A stretch of DNA of 64,000 nucleotides from J014 sp964486055 (GTDB taxonomy: Bacteria; Acidobacteriota; Blastocatellia; Pyrinomonadales; Pyrinomonadaceae), in contig CAZALE010000004.1 of assembly GCA_964486055.1 (NCBI GenBank), positions 1-64,000 of the forward strand, read 5' to 3'. Below are positions 29,322 to 38,339 of the stretch, one piece after another. The position numbers and the translations under genes are program-made. The notes beneath the pieces were generated by a model, which had not been told where the DNA came from, did not search any database, and was given only the letters and a program-made list of their open reading frames with translations. The first letter of the stretch is position 1; the number at the start of each line of letters is the position of its first letter.

Positions 29322-31499
29322 GTGAAAGAGTGCCCAAGTTGCAAAAAATGTTATCCGGACGAAATTAACCATTGCCAGTTAGATGGAGCGTCTACATATT
29401 ATTCCATTCCGGGGGAACCTCTTCTAGAAGGGAAATACAAGTTAGAGAAGCGACTAGGCCAGGGTGGCATGGGAGTTGTTTATCTGGCTCGTCATGTTTA
29501 TCTTAAAACATTGCATGCAATAAAGGTAATTCTGCCAGACTTAGTAGGAAATGATCCTCAGCTAGTAACCAGATTCCATCAGGAAGCTAGAGCTGCTGCA
29601 GCTATCCGCCATCAAAATGTGATTAGCGTGACTGATTTTGGTGTCGTCAATAGGAAAATGCCTTTCTTAGTCATGGAATACGTTGAAGGTGAATCCCTAC
29701 ATGAGCTACTGTCAAGAGAAAAAAGAATCTCTGCAGACAAAGCTGTAGAGTTGATGTGTGGTATCTGTGCGGGCGTTGCCGCTGCACACCGACTCGGCAT
29801 AGTGCATCGAGATTTGAAGCCACTTAACATAATGATTTGTAAAGACGCCCCAAGCTTGCCAGAGGCAGTTAAGATATTGGATTTTGGGCTAGCAAAAATA
29901 AAATCCGGAGAGTTGCTCGGCTCTTTCATACAAGCTCAAACCACTGGTTTAATGGGATCTCCATATTATATGGCTCCAGAACAATGGGCTGATGAAGAAC
30001 CTAATCCACAATCTGACGTTTACTCCTTGGGAATCATTCTGTATCAGATGATTGCCGGGGATGTTCCGTTCAAAGGCAATTCGATTCCAGCAATAATGAA
30101 AAAGCACCTATCCGATCCGCCCCCACCATTTGCTTCAAAGGGCATATCTGCTCCAACCGCTTTAGAGAAAGCCATCTTTCATGCTTTAGAAAAAGATCGT
30201 CAAAAGCGCACGCAATCCGTCGAAGAGTTTTTAAACGAGATAAAAAGGGCTGTTGGCTATCAGAGTTTTGCTCCTGCCACTACAGCTACACTACAGCCAA
30301 CATCTCTATACTTACTGTCGAATTCTCCAGGGGCACAGGTGTTCGTAGATAATGTGCCAGTCGGACAAACTAAGCTGGACGGGAGTCTATTCATAGAAGG
30401 TGTTCAAAGTGGTAGCCATAAAATACGTGTAGTGCACAAGGATTTCCAAGATTGGGAAGAAGTCGTGGTTTGTGACGGTAATCCAAAACAACTTGTAGCA
30501 AGTCTAACAGAGATAGAATCTAAACCAATAGAGAAACCTTCATTACCGTTACACATGGTTCCGTCAGCTCCGCCAAACACCGAAGCTGAAAAGCCTGCAA
30601 CAATATCTGCAGAAAAAGTTATCCAAAAAAGTGCAGGAATCTCACCCGAGACAAAGAAACCATTCTCAAAATCCTTAATTCTATCAATTGCTGGAATTTT
30701 GCTGTTATTATCACTGATTGTGGTAGTAGGAGTATTATTGTATAGACTAACTACTCAAAATGAAAATAAAGAAATAGCAACCACTGCAGAAAAGGTCGCT
30801 CCAGAGCCAGAAAAACAGGCTTTTAAACCCGAGATGATCAAGATTCCCGGTGGGACATTCAAGATGGGGAGAAACGATGGAAATATAAGAGAAAAACCGG
30901 AGTTTTTGGTGACGGTAAGGGATTTTTATCTTGAGAAAACAGAAGTAACAAATGCGGAGTATGAACAGTTTGTCAAGGACACAGGACATCCAGCCCCTCC
31001 ACATTGGGTAGGAGGACGTCTTTTGGATAGTGAGAAAATGATGCCTGTTGTGTTCGTGGATATGAATGACATCCAAGAATTTGTAAAATGGCGCTCAAAA
31101 CGTGACGGCGTTCAGTATAGACTACCTACTGAGGAAGAATGGGAATATGCAGCTAGAAACGGAGCGGATGACAATCTTTATCCTTGGGGAGATAAGTGGG
31201 AAAACGATAAAGCTGCAGTTGAAGTTTATAAATTGATGCCAGTAGGCTCTTTCCCAAAAGGTGCCAATAAGTGGGGAGTACTCGATCTGATAGGCAACGT
31301 GTGGGAGTGGACAAGCTCTAAAATAAAGCCTTATCCAGGAGCTAATATAGTGTTCGATAAACCTAATAACTTCGTCATTCGTGGTGGATCTTTTAATAGT
31401 AAGTCTACAGGTGATAAGGCAATAACATCCACAACAAGAGGTGATGTAGAGCCGACTCGAAAAGATGGATTATTAGGATTTCGTCTCGCTCATGACTAG
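29322..31499 (+). CDS. Ser/Thr protein kinase with PEGA and periplasmic FGE-like domain
   Basis: A 725-residue single-pass membrane kinase. N-terminal Cys cluster (Cys4, 7, 10, 18; ending in QLDG) forms a zinc-ribbon-like head. The kinase domain (about 38-310) is intact: glycine loop RLGQGGMGVVYLA, Lys68, Glu88, HRD at 162-164 and DFG at 187-189. A PEGA domain spans about 330-395. A transmembrane helix lies near 450-475, and an FGE/sulfatase-modifying-factor-like domain (505-725; RLPTEEEWEYAARNG, GNVWEWTSS, VIRGGSFNS) is predicted outside. The FGE domain lacks the cysteines of true formylglycine-generating enzymes, so binding rather than oxidation is inferred. GTG start after AAAGG. First gene of a three-gene operon with the TPR protein 2 bases downstream. 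Confidence 0.92.
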   Translation: MKECPSCKKCYPDEINHCQLDGASTYYSIPGEPLLEGKYKLEKRLGQGGMGVVYLARHVYLKTLHAIKVILPDLVGNDPQLVTRFHQEARAAAAIRHQNVISVTDFGVVNRKMPFLVMEYVEGESLHELLSREKRISADKAVELMCGICAGVAAAHRLGIVHRDLKPLNIMICKDAPSLPEAVKILDFGLAKIKSGELLGSFIQAQTTGLMGSPYYMAPEQWADEEPNPQSDVYSLGIILYQMIAGDVPFKGNSIPAIMKKHLSDPPPPFASKGISAPTALEKAIFHALEKDRQKRTQSVEEFLNEIKRAVGYQSFAPATTATLQPTSLYLLSNSPGAQVFVDNVPVGQTKLDGSLFIEGVQSGSHKIRVVHKDFQDWEEVVVCDGNPKQLVASLTEIESKPIEKPSLPLHMVPSAPPNTEAEKPATISAEKVIQKSAGISPETKKPFSKSLILSIAGILLLLSLIVVVGVLLYRLTTQNENKEIATTAEKVAPEPEKQAFKPEMIKIPGGTFKMGRNDGNIREKPEFLVTVRDFYLEKTEVTNAEYEQFVKDTGHPAPPHWVGGRLLDSEKMMPVVFVDMNDIQEFVKWRSKRDGVQYRLPTEEEWEYAARNGADDNLYPWGDKWENDKAAVEVYKLMPVGSFPKGANKWGVLDLIGNVWEWTSSKIKPYPGANIVFDKPNNFVIRGGSFNSKSTGDKAITSTTRGDVEPTRKDGLLGFRLAHD

Positions 31500-31501
31500 T
31501 T

Positions 31502-32881
31502 ATGTCGAAAATCTTCAAAATATCTCTTGTCTGCCTATCTCTATCATTAATGAGTCTCTATGCTCAAGATTTGGGTAATCTCGGAAGCAGCAGTGATATC
31601 TTCACAAAAAAAGAATCTAGAAGAATTAAAGAGCCTAAAAAGCAGAGTAATACTGAGCAAAATTCAAAAAAATCCATTTCAAATAGGGCTAACATTGCTT
31701 CAAAACAATCTAAGTCTCAGACAAAATCAACTCCTAAAAAATCATCCCTGAAAACCTCCTCACGGCAAATATCCTCCCCTAATGAAAGCAGCCTGAACAC
31801 CGTTAAGGCTAATACTACCTCAACAAATAAATCCACTTTCTCTCAAAGTTCACTTCCGGAACCGATAGTAATCACTACTGGCGGATATGAGAAATTAATC
31901 GAACAAGCAAATAAGGCTAGAGATGACAGAAATTATTCGCTTGCTGAGGAATTATATCGTCGTGCCACTCAGATTAGACCAAGTGATGCGAGAGCGTTTT
32001 ATGGGCTCGGTAATGTCTTTACTGATCAACAAAGATGGGAACAGGCTGAAATCTTCTACAGAAAGGCAATTGAACTCGACCCCCAAAATTTAGAGGCTCA
32101 TATAGCTTTGAGCTTCATCCTAACCCAACCTGTTAATGGACTAAACCTATCTGAAAGATATATTGAGGCAGAAAAACTTGCTAGACGAGCTATAGAAATT
32201 TCACCTAACAGCTCTTTTGCCTATGATCTTTTAGGTCTAGCTCTGGAACTACGTGGAATAATTAATCTAGAAACCGAATCTGCTTATAGGAAAGCCATCG
32301 AGCTCGATCCAAATTTTGCACTGCCATATGCGCATCTTGCGCGATTTTTATATCGGAAAGGTGAAAAGGATGAAGCTAAAAAAATGTATGCTAAAGCCCT
32401 CCAAATTGTCTCAGATACCCCAACGATGATTCTAATAGCCGAGGTTTTGCAATCACAGCAAAAATATCAAGAATCAGAGCAATTACTAAGACTAGTTCTA
32501 AAAACCGATCCACAAAATCCTTTTGCATTGTTTCTGTTAGGTCGGGCTCTTACGGTCAGAAACCAATTCGACGAGGCCGAAAATCTCTTAACGCAAAGTA
32601 TTAATTCGAATCCAAATAATTTCTCTGCATATCTGCAACTTGCAATTGTATACACAAAAAAGAGGGATTATGCTTTAGCAGAGGAAATGCTGCAAAAAGC
32701 CTCGAATATAGCTCTAGCTAATGAAAAGAGACGATTAGCGATCGAGTTTGAATCCTTAGGTGATAAGCTGCTAGAAGAGGGACGTAAGCAGGATGCAATA
32801 AGACTTTACTCGAGAGCATTAGAGATTTTACCGAATGAAAGAAGATTCTCAGAGAAAATAGAGAAGGCAAAAATCTTATGA
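31502..32881 (+). CDS. Exported TPR protein
   Basis: A 459-residue protein with an N-terminal signal peptide (ISLVCLSLSLMSLYAQ). Residues about 25-115 are a low-complexity Ser/Lys/Thr/Asn-rich linker. From about 130 to the C-terminus at least eight tetratricopeptide repeats follow (for example DARAFYGLGNVFTDQQRWEQ and NFSAYLQLAIVYTKKRDYAL), a protein-protein interaction scaffold in the periplasm. It begins 2 bases after the Ser/Thr kinase stop and overlaps the pseudokinase start by 4 bases (ATGA). This suggests it bridges the periplasmic domains of its two neighbours, which is inference. No enzymatic domain is seen. Confidence 0.86.
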   Translation: MSKIFKISLVCLSLSLMSLYAQDLGNLGSSSDIFTKKESRRIKEPKKQSNTEQNSKKSISNRANIASKQSKSQTKSTPKKSSLKTSSRQISSPNESSLNTVKANTTSTNKSTFSQSSLPEPIVITTGGYEKLIEQANKARDDRNYSLAEELYRRATQIRPSDARAFYGLGNVFTDQQRWEQAEIFYRKAIELDPQNLEAHIALSFILTQPVNGLNLSERYIEAEKLARRAIEISPNSSFAYDLLGLALELRGIINLETESAYRKAIELDPNFALPYAHLARFLYRKGEKDEAKKMYAKALQIVSDTPTMILIAEVLQSQQKYQESEQLLRLVLKTDPQNPFALFLLGRALTVRNQFDEAENLLTQSINSNPNNFSAYLQLAIVYTKKRDYALAEEMLQKASNIALANEKRRLAIEFESLGDKLLEEGRKQDAIRLYSRALEILPNERRFSEKIEKAKIL

Positions 32882-34944
32882 GAGCGTTTTCTGGGGACGT
32901 CACGAAATTTCTCTGTCCAAAGTGCAAGCAATACTACGATGCAAGTCAAAGGTTTTGTCCTAAGGACGGCACTCGCCTTCTCCCAGGGATCACTCATAAT
33001 GAAGATAAGGCTCAAAATATATTCACCAAAGCTTTAGCACGCCAATCGGTCACTAAAGAAATAAAAGGGGAGCACACTGAAGAACAAGGAAAAAAGGAAA
33101 TATGGAAGGCACAAGAAATAAACGAAGATGCAGATTCCATACTTGAAATTGATATTGAAACGCCGGAACAACCTGCTAAAAAGCAGCCAGCTAAAATTGT
33201 TAATCCATTGAAAATTCCGTCAGGAACCGCCGAGCCAGGGGACCGAAGCATTAAACCATTGGGGCGAGAACCATTCACTGCACAAAAACCAAGAATTTTA
33301 ATTGGAAAAACATTGAAGGGACGTTATCAGATAACAAATTTCATCAAACAAAATCAGAAGAATTTTGTTTATCTGGCAGACGATTTAATCACGAAACCGC
33401 CAAGGAAAGTATTGGTTTACATTTTCTTAGAGAATAATTTATCGGATAAGATTCTGGCTGATGAGAGAATATCGCTGTCTCACATAGAACATCCACATAT
33501 TGCCTCAATGATAGATTCAGGGAGCTTGCAGGAAGGGAATTTATTTATTGTGGTTGAAAGGCCACAAGGGGAAACTCTCGAGGCAAGGATAAATCAAAGA
33601 GGGCATATAGAACTATCACAAATAGCCAAGATAGTACGACAGATCGCTGAGGCACTGAACGAGGCGCACAGAAATAGGATATTACATCGAAACTTGACCC
33701 CGAGAAACATCTTCTTGACAGTCAATGAAAAGAGCGCTGAGCAAGTAAAAGTAGCTGAATTCGCGGTGTCTGAAGGAGATGATCTAAGCTACCTATCTCC
33801 TGAGCAAATTGAAGGTAAAGCAGCTACTTCGGCTAGCGACATCTTCTCCTTAGGCGTCATTACTTATCAGCTTCTTACCAAAAGGCTTCCATTTCAAGCA
33901 GAATCAAAAAAGCAAATTCTGGAACTTCAGAAAGCTGGATTAAAAATAATGCCGTCTCAATTGAGGGTTGATGTTCCATCGTCAATCGATAACATCATTC
34001 AGAAGGCTTTAGCATATGAGCCATCCAATAGATTTTCATTCGCTCGAGAGTTCGGTGATTTATTTTATAATGCGCTAGTCCAAGCCGAGAGTGAATCCGA
34101 GACTAAAACATCAGTAAGCCCGACAAAATCAAGTCAAATAACGAGCAGTTCCCTCAAGCCATCATCTAACCCGTTATTAAACCAAAAAATTGAAATCTTA
34201 GATAAAGCAAAGAGTGCAAGACTCGATGAAAGCTCTCGCCTGAGGCTTCTCTTGCCTTTACTCTCATTGATCACCTTTCTAAGTATCGCAGCCATATCAC
34301 TTTACTTGCTCATTTTTAATAGGCCAATCACTAAATCCCAGAATTCTGTAGTAATCGAAAACAAAGCACCGGAAAATGATACGATGATAGACAAACAACA
34401 ACCTCATTCGAATTCATCTTTGTATTTTCGTAACCTTCCAGAAAGTCTTACGGAGGAGCTCGCAAAAAACTACAGGGATTTTTCGTTCTTTTACCCAAAT
34501 GACTGGAGAATTTACCCAAACAAAAGTTTATTCGTAGATGTAGCAAAGAAAAATAAGGATGGAATTCCCATAGAACAATTTTTGGTTACTTTCTACCGTA
34601 GCAGAGGTAATCTGCAAGACGATCGACCCAGCATCGAAAAACTATTGAACGAAAGTAATGAAAAATTAGCTAAACAACTACCCAATTATCGCTTTATTTC
34701 TCAAAAGGAAGTTGAGTTCGCAGGAATGAAAGCTTATCAAATGAATTTTGAAGCAACTCAGGCAGAAAAAGACTTAAAAATCTTTGGTAAAAGAATATTT
34801 CTACCCTCAAGAACCGAGAATTCACCCGGACTCGTAATAACCATGATTGCTACTTCACTTGCCGCGGACATAAAGTCAGCAGAAGATGTGGGCTTAAAAG
34901 GAGAGATGAAAACGATAGTTCAAACATTCAAAATCGAAGACTAA
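32878..34944 (+). CDS. Membrane-anchored pseudokinase with periplasmic C-terminal domain
   Basis: 688 residues. An N-terminal Cys cluster (CPKC at 13-16, Cys27, KDG) repeats the head of the upstream kinase, then a charged linker leads to a protein-kinase fold at about 143-395. Catalytic residues are lost: the glycine loop reads KQNQKN, the ATP-binding Lys position is Val180 (KVLVYIF), HRD is HRN (270-272) and DFG is EFA (294-296). Yet the fold landmarks LSYLSPEQ and SDIFSLGVITYQLL remain. One membrane helix (about 455-481) precedes a C-terminal domain (about 515-688; FSFFYPNDWRIYPNKSL) resembling PsbP/DUF1795-type folds. It is the last gene of the operon. Function as an allosteric partner of the active kinase is inference. 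Confidence 0.88.
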   Translation: MRAFSGDVTKFLCPKCKQYYDASQRFCPKDGTRLLPGITHNEDKAQNIFTKALARQSVTKEIKGEHTEEQGKKEIWKAQEINEDADSILEIDIETPEQPAKKQPAKIVNPLKIPSGTAEPGDRSIKPLGREPFTAQKPRILIGKTLKGRYQITNFIKQNQKNFVYLADDLITKPPRKVLVYIFLENNLSDKILADERISLSHIEHPHIASMIDSGSLQEGNLFIVVERPQGETLEARINQRGHIELSQIAKIVRQIAEALNEAHRNRILHRNLTPRNIFLTVNEKSAEQVKVAEFAVSEGDDLSYLSPEQIEGKAATSASDIFSLGVITYQLLTKRLPFQAESKKQILELQKAGLKIMPSQLRVDVPSSIDNIIQKALAYEPSNRFSFAREFGDLFYNALVQAESESETKTSVSPTKSSQITSSSLKPSSNPLLNQKIEILDKAKSARLDESSRLRLLLPLLSLITFLSIAAISLYLLIFNRPITKSQNSVVIENKAPENDTMIDKQQPHSNSSLYFRNLPESLTEELAKNYRDFSFFYPNDWRIYPNKSLFVDVAKKNKDGIPIEQFLVTFYRSRGNLQDDRPSIEKLLNESNEKLAKQLPNYRFISQKEVEFAGMKAYQMNFEATQAEKDLKIFGKRIFLPSRTENSPGLVITMIATSLAADIKSAEDVGLKGEMKTIVQTFKIED

Positions 34945-34945
34945 T

Positions 34946-35719
34946 TCAAATCTTTCTTGCAACCACTATTATGGAAACCCCCACCGGAATATCAGCAAAT
35001 TTCAACCAGAATCTCTCCGCTCCAAATAATTTGCCAAATATACCGTTGAGTGTTGAGATATTTATGTTATTCTCCGAGTTGGGTTTTATTTTGAAAATTC
35101 GCATTAAAATCCTGCCGAGAAAAATAGGCAGTAGAAAAGTTATGTTAGCGTAAGTAGCACGCTCGATCTGAAAGCCAGCCATCTGCACTCTTTCAACTAT
35201 TTGTGACCGTGTGTAGCGAATACGATGATTGGAGACTTCATCTTGAACTCCCCAAAGCCACATGAAAGCAGGTACGAAAATTAACATTCGACCACCCGCT
35301 TTCAAAACTCTGTGCATCTCTCGCAATCCCCTTATATCATCATCCAAATGCTCTATAACATCTAACGCAGTAACAATATCAAAACTCTCATCAGAAAAAG
35401 GAAGCTCTTCTGCTAATCCAAAACGAACCTTTAAACCTTTTTCTCTACAAAATCTGATAGCCTGCTCTGAGACGTCAACACCCTCAGCATTGCCAAACTT
35501 CGATAACATTTGCAGATTTGCACCCGTACCACATCCAACATCTAAAATCTTCAGATCTTTTGAACTGAATTCTTCAGCCATCTCAGACAGAATTGATTCT
35601 AAAATCGATCGTCTCCCTACAAACCACCAATGAGTATTCTCGACACGATTTAGTATCTCATAAGTGTGTCTCTGCATTTGTTTAGGTAATGTGTCGTTCA
35701 TATCAAAGTATTGATTCAT
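34946..35719 (-). CDS. Class I SAM-dependent methyltransferase
   Basis: About 257 residues with Methyltransf_11 features: N-terminal HWWFVGRRSILESIL, motif I ILDVGCGTGANLQML, acidic loop GVDVSEQAIRF, then DIVTALDVIEHLDDD and a post-motif LKAGGRMLIFVPAFMWLWG. A hydrophobic C-terminal segment (TFLLPIFLGRILMRIF) suggests membrane association, as in methyltransferases acting on lipid or quinone precursors or on glycan chains. It ends 1 base after the convergent pseudokinase gene. It lies 16 bases downstream of another methyltransferase and is probably co-transcribed with it. ATG 35719 is preferred over the TTG one codon upstream. Substrate unknown. Confidence 0.85.
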   Translation of the reverse strand: MNQYFDMNDTLPKQMQRHTYEILNRVENTHWWFVGRRSILESILSEMAEEFSSKDLKILDVGCGTGANLQMLSKFGNAEGVDVSEQAIRFCREKGLKVRFGLAEELPFSDESFDIVTALDVIEHLDDDIRGLREMHRVLKAGGRMLIFVPAFMWLWGVQDEVSNHRIRYTRSQIVERVQMAGFQIERATYANITFLLPIFLGRILMRIFKIKPNSENNINISTLNGIFGKLFGAERFWLKFADIPVGVSIIVVARKI

Positions 35720-35735
35720 CAAGGAGTAATGTCAC

Positions 35736-36722
35736 TTAAAATTTCCCAAAACCACACCAGGAGTTCTCATTATGCCAGGTAATTTGAACATCCTTAGCCT
35801 TTGCGGCCTCCCACCATTGCTCAAATTCATCTTTACTTATGTAAAAAGCAACGGGAGCAGTTAGATGGTCGAAAACTATATTGTGCTGCTCCTTCCATCC
35901 AAACTCGCTCAGGTGCAACATATAATCGCTGTAAAAGAATTTTTTGCCAGGAAATAGCTTACTTAACGGTTTATATATCATCTTTGAGGTAAGATAGACA
36001 GCTAAAGTTGGGATTTTCGAGAGGTGAAATAAAAGCTCAGGGCGCATCTTAGAGGTGAATCTCTCTCTGATTGGGTTGACATATTTTACTATCCATTCAT
36101 TGTTTTCAGCTCCATAGACCCAGACAGAAATAGCACCACCCTCTTTAACTCTTGATACCATGCAAAGAAAAGCCTTTTTAGGTGATGGTGTATGATGCAA
36201 AACTCCTACGCTAAATGCATAGTCAAAGGCTTTCTTAAGCGGTAGACGAAAGATATCTCCCTGCACTATATGTGCGTTTGGAAGATTTCGTACTTTTTCA
36301 AAAGCAGACTCCACAGCCGAACTCAAATCCACTCCTACTACCTCTTTTGCTCCCCATTTAGCCGCTAAGACCGTATGCCTACCTTTACCACATCCACACT
36401 CCAAGATTAATTTATTATGGAAAAAGCTTGGTTCGACAGGCTTGAGCCAGCCAAGAAACTGGGACTCGTATTTTTCATCACTTTGATTAAAATGAGTCCA
36501 TTGCCAACCAAAATTTCTAGCTGTCTCTACTTTTGCCTCTTCTAATTTCGACAAATCTGCGAAGCGTGGTATGCCGCCCTCAACCTTGTATTCTCTCAGA
36601 CACTTCTTACATGATAAAACTGCTTCCATTATCTCTGAGCCTTCATATCGGCTGGCGTAAGGCATCAATATCTCTCCACCACACGTCGGGCAGGCTAGTA
36701 AATCCAAAAGTCTTTCCTTCAT
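35736..36722 (-). CDS. SAM-dependent methyltransferase with Trm112-like zinc head
   Basis: 328 residues. The N-terminal 60 residues form a Trm112p/UPF0434-like zinc domain (LLDLLACPTCGGEIL, then SCKKCLREYKVEGGIPRFA). It is followed by a class I methyltransferase core: LILECGCGKGRHTVLAA, VVGVDLSSAVESA, YAFSVGVLHHTPSPKKAF. I chose the start at 36722 because it gives the typical zinc-head N-terminus and overlaps the stop of the upstream gene by 4 bases (ATGA). Related proteins occur in glycan, lipid and secondary-metabolite loci; the substrate here cannot be told. The pair of adjacent methyltransferases suggests one pathway. Confidence 0.87.
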   Translation of the reverse strand: MKERLLDLLACPTCGGEILMPYASRYEGSEIMEAVLSCKKCLREYKVEGGIPRFADLSKLEEAKVETARNFGWQWTHFNQSDEKYESQFLGWLKPVEPSFFHNKLILECGCGKGRHTVLAAKWGAKEVVGVDLSSAVESAFEKVRNLPNAHIVQGDIFRLPLKKAFDYAFSVGVLHHTPSPKKAFLCMVSRVKEGGAISVWVYGAENNEWIVKYVNPIRERFTSKMRPELLFHLSKIPTLAVYLTSKMIYKPLSKLFPGKKFFYSDYMLHLSEFGWKEQHNIVFDHLTAPVAFYISKDEFEQWWEAAKAKDVQITWHNENSWCGFGKF

Positions 36723-37183
36723 CTCTCTATTTTTTCGAGTATCTGACGAAATCTCTCGAACTCTACGACTGGAAATGGCTGCCGCCAATTGAATTCAAAT
36801 TCATCTGTGTCTTTGTCCTGATATAATTGTTCAAAAGTTCTATAAAACGCTTTGCATAAATCTATAGGATCACCACGAAAATGATAAACCAATTCTCTCT
36901 TTCCACGTTCTCTATTAGAGGTTGGATATTGGTAAATTTCCATTAAAACATCATCAGCAACAGTGAATTCAAAGTCAAATTCTTCAGGATTTCGATTCCA
37001 ACGTAGGAGGAAACTTCCGCGTTTGCCTTCAATTATGTCAATTAGTATCTTCAACAGATCTGCAAGGGCAGTTTTATAAGGGACGCAGGCAGTCGTTGTA
37101 TGGAATTCTCTCTCTGAATCCTTGAAACCAATTGACATCCAACCGCATTGTGGAGAATTGAAACTTATCTCAAGTTGAGACAT
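36719..37183 (-). CDS. Conserved-looking hypothetical protein
   Basis: 154 residues, no signal peptide or membrane segment, rich in aromatic and acidic residues (DEFEFNWRQPFPVVEF, SFLLRWNRNPEEFDFEF). The alternating hydrophobic pattern suggests a beta-rich N-terminal half and a helical C-terminus (LCKAFYRTFEQLYQ). I do not recognise a family. Translation is coupled to the downstream Trm112-headed methyltransferase by an ATGA overlap, so it belongs to that operon. It is divergent from thyA with 48 bases between. The good start, operon position and composition support a real gene. Confidence 0.7.
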   Translation of the reverse strand: MSQLEISFNSPQCGWMSIGFKDSEREFHTTTACVPYKTALADLLKILIDIIEGKRGSFLLRWNRNPEEFDFEFTVADDVLMEIYQYPTSNRERGKRELVYHFRGDPIDLCKAFYRTFEQLYQDKDTDEFEFNWRQPFPVVEFERFRQILEKIER

Positions 37184-37231
37184 AATCTCGAAATTAAATA
37201 TGCTACAATTTTCTACTCATTCAAACAAACT

Positions 37232-38077
37232 ATGAAACAATATAACGATCTTCTCACTTATATTTTAGAGCATGGCAAAAAGCAAGATGACCGCACCGGC
37301 GTTGGTACCATTTCGATCTTCGGCTATCAAACAAGATTTGATCTTCGAGAGGGATTTCCGATAGTAACAACAAAACGCGTGCCCTTTAGATGGGTTGCAG
37401 AAGAACTTTTCTGGTTCCTGAGCGGCTCTACAGATGAAGGCATTCTTGCAAGTAAGGGCATTGACATATGGGCAGAATGGGCTGATGAAGCTCATACATC
37501 TGTATTCGGAAGAAAACCAGGAGATCTGGGACCAGTATATGGATATCAATGGCGTAGCTTCGGAGGAGATTACCCAGAGCGGAATGGCTTTGATCAAATA
37601 AAAGCTTTGATCGAGGAGATTCAACAAAATCCTGATTCCAGAAGACTAATCGTCTCAGCATGGCATCCAAAGCAGGCTAGAGAGGTTACTCTTCCACCTT
37701 GTCATACATTATTTCAATTCAAAGTCGAATCCAGAAAAATTCTACATTGCCAACTCTACCAAAGAAGCGCCGATGCATTTTTAGGAGTCCCCTTCAACAT
37801 CTCTGCATACTCTCTGCTGACACATTTAGTCGCACATGTTTGCGATTTGGAGGTCGGTGAATTCATACATACCTTCGGTGATTTGCACATCTATCTTAAT
37901 CACATAGAGCAAGTAAAAACTGTAATCAGCCGAAAACCTTTTCCGCTACCTAAATTAGAAATAGTCAATGCAGAAAATTTAAAAGGCTTCGAAGGATTAC
38001 TCCAATTAAAATACGAGAATCTAAAACTCGTAGGCTATAAATCTCACGATAAAGTTTCTGCACCAGTTGCAGTTTAG
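37232..38077 (+). CDS. thyA: Thymidylate synthase
   Basis: A 281-residue folate-dependent thymidylate synthase converting dUMP to dTMP. The catalytic Cys157 lies in TLPPCHTLFQF; the dUMP phosphate-binding RR pair is in NPDSRRLIVSAW; and QRSADAFLGVPFNISAY and HIYLNHIEQ complete the site. Length matches the family. The ATG at 37232 (MKQYNDLL) is clearly the start; an upstream extension of the frame has no homology. TACAAT lies 22 bases upstream of the start as a possible -10 box. No dihydrofolate reductase gene follows, although the two are often linked. Confidence 0.97.
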   Translation: MKQYNDLLTYILEHGKKQDDRTGVGTISIFGYQTRFDLREGFPIVTTKRVPFRWVAEELFWFLSGSTDEGILASKGIDIWAEWADEAHTSVFGRKPGDLGPVYGYQWRSFGGDYPERNGFDQIKALIEEIQQNPDSRRLIVSAWHPKQAREVTLPPCHTLFQFKVESRKILHCQLYQRSADAFLGVPFNISAYSLLTHLVAHVCDLEVGEFIHTFGDLHIYLNHIEQVKTVISRKPFPLPKLEIVNAENLKGFEGLLQLKYENLKLVGYKSHDKVSAPVAV

Positions 38078-38339
38078 AGTTGACTGGAGTTTGAATGCTA
38101 AAAGAGCCCCTTGGTCTAAAAAGTAAAAATGTGACTAGCAACTACTGTCCCGTGACTATTCTAAGATCATGAAAATCTCGAACTTTCAATTTTGTAAGGC
38201 TTTTATCACACGAGAATAGGGAAACGGTCAGAATATCAGTAAAGTTTTACAGTGAGGGAATCAGTCTAAAAAAGGTCTAGGCCTTTAAAACAGCTCTATT
38301 CGTGATTTACATACTGTAGTGTCCGGCGAATCCTTTCGT

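Noticed and set aside
29072..29344. Minus-strand frame of 90 codons before the kinase operon
   Set aside because: No ribosome binding site or recognisable domain, composition like non-coding sequence, and it overlaps the start of a certain gene.
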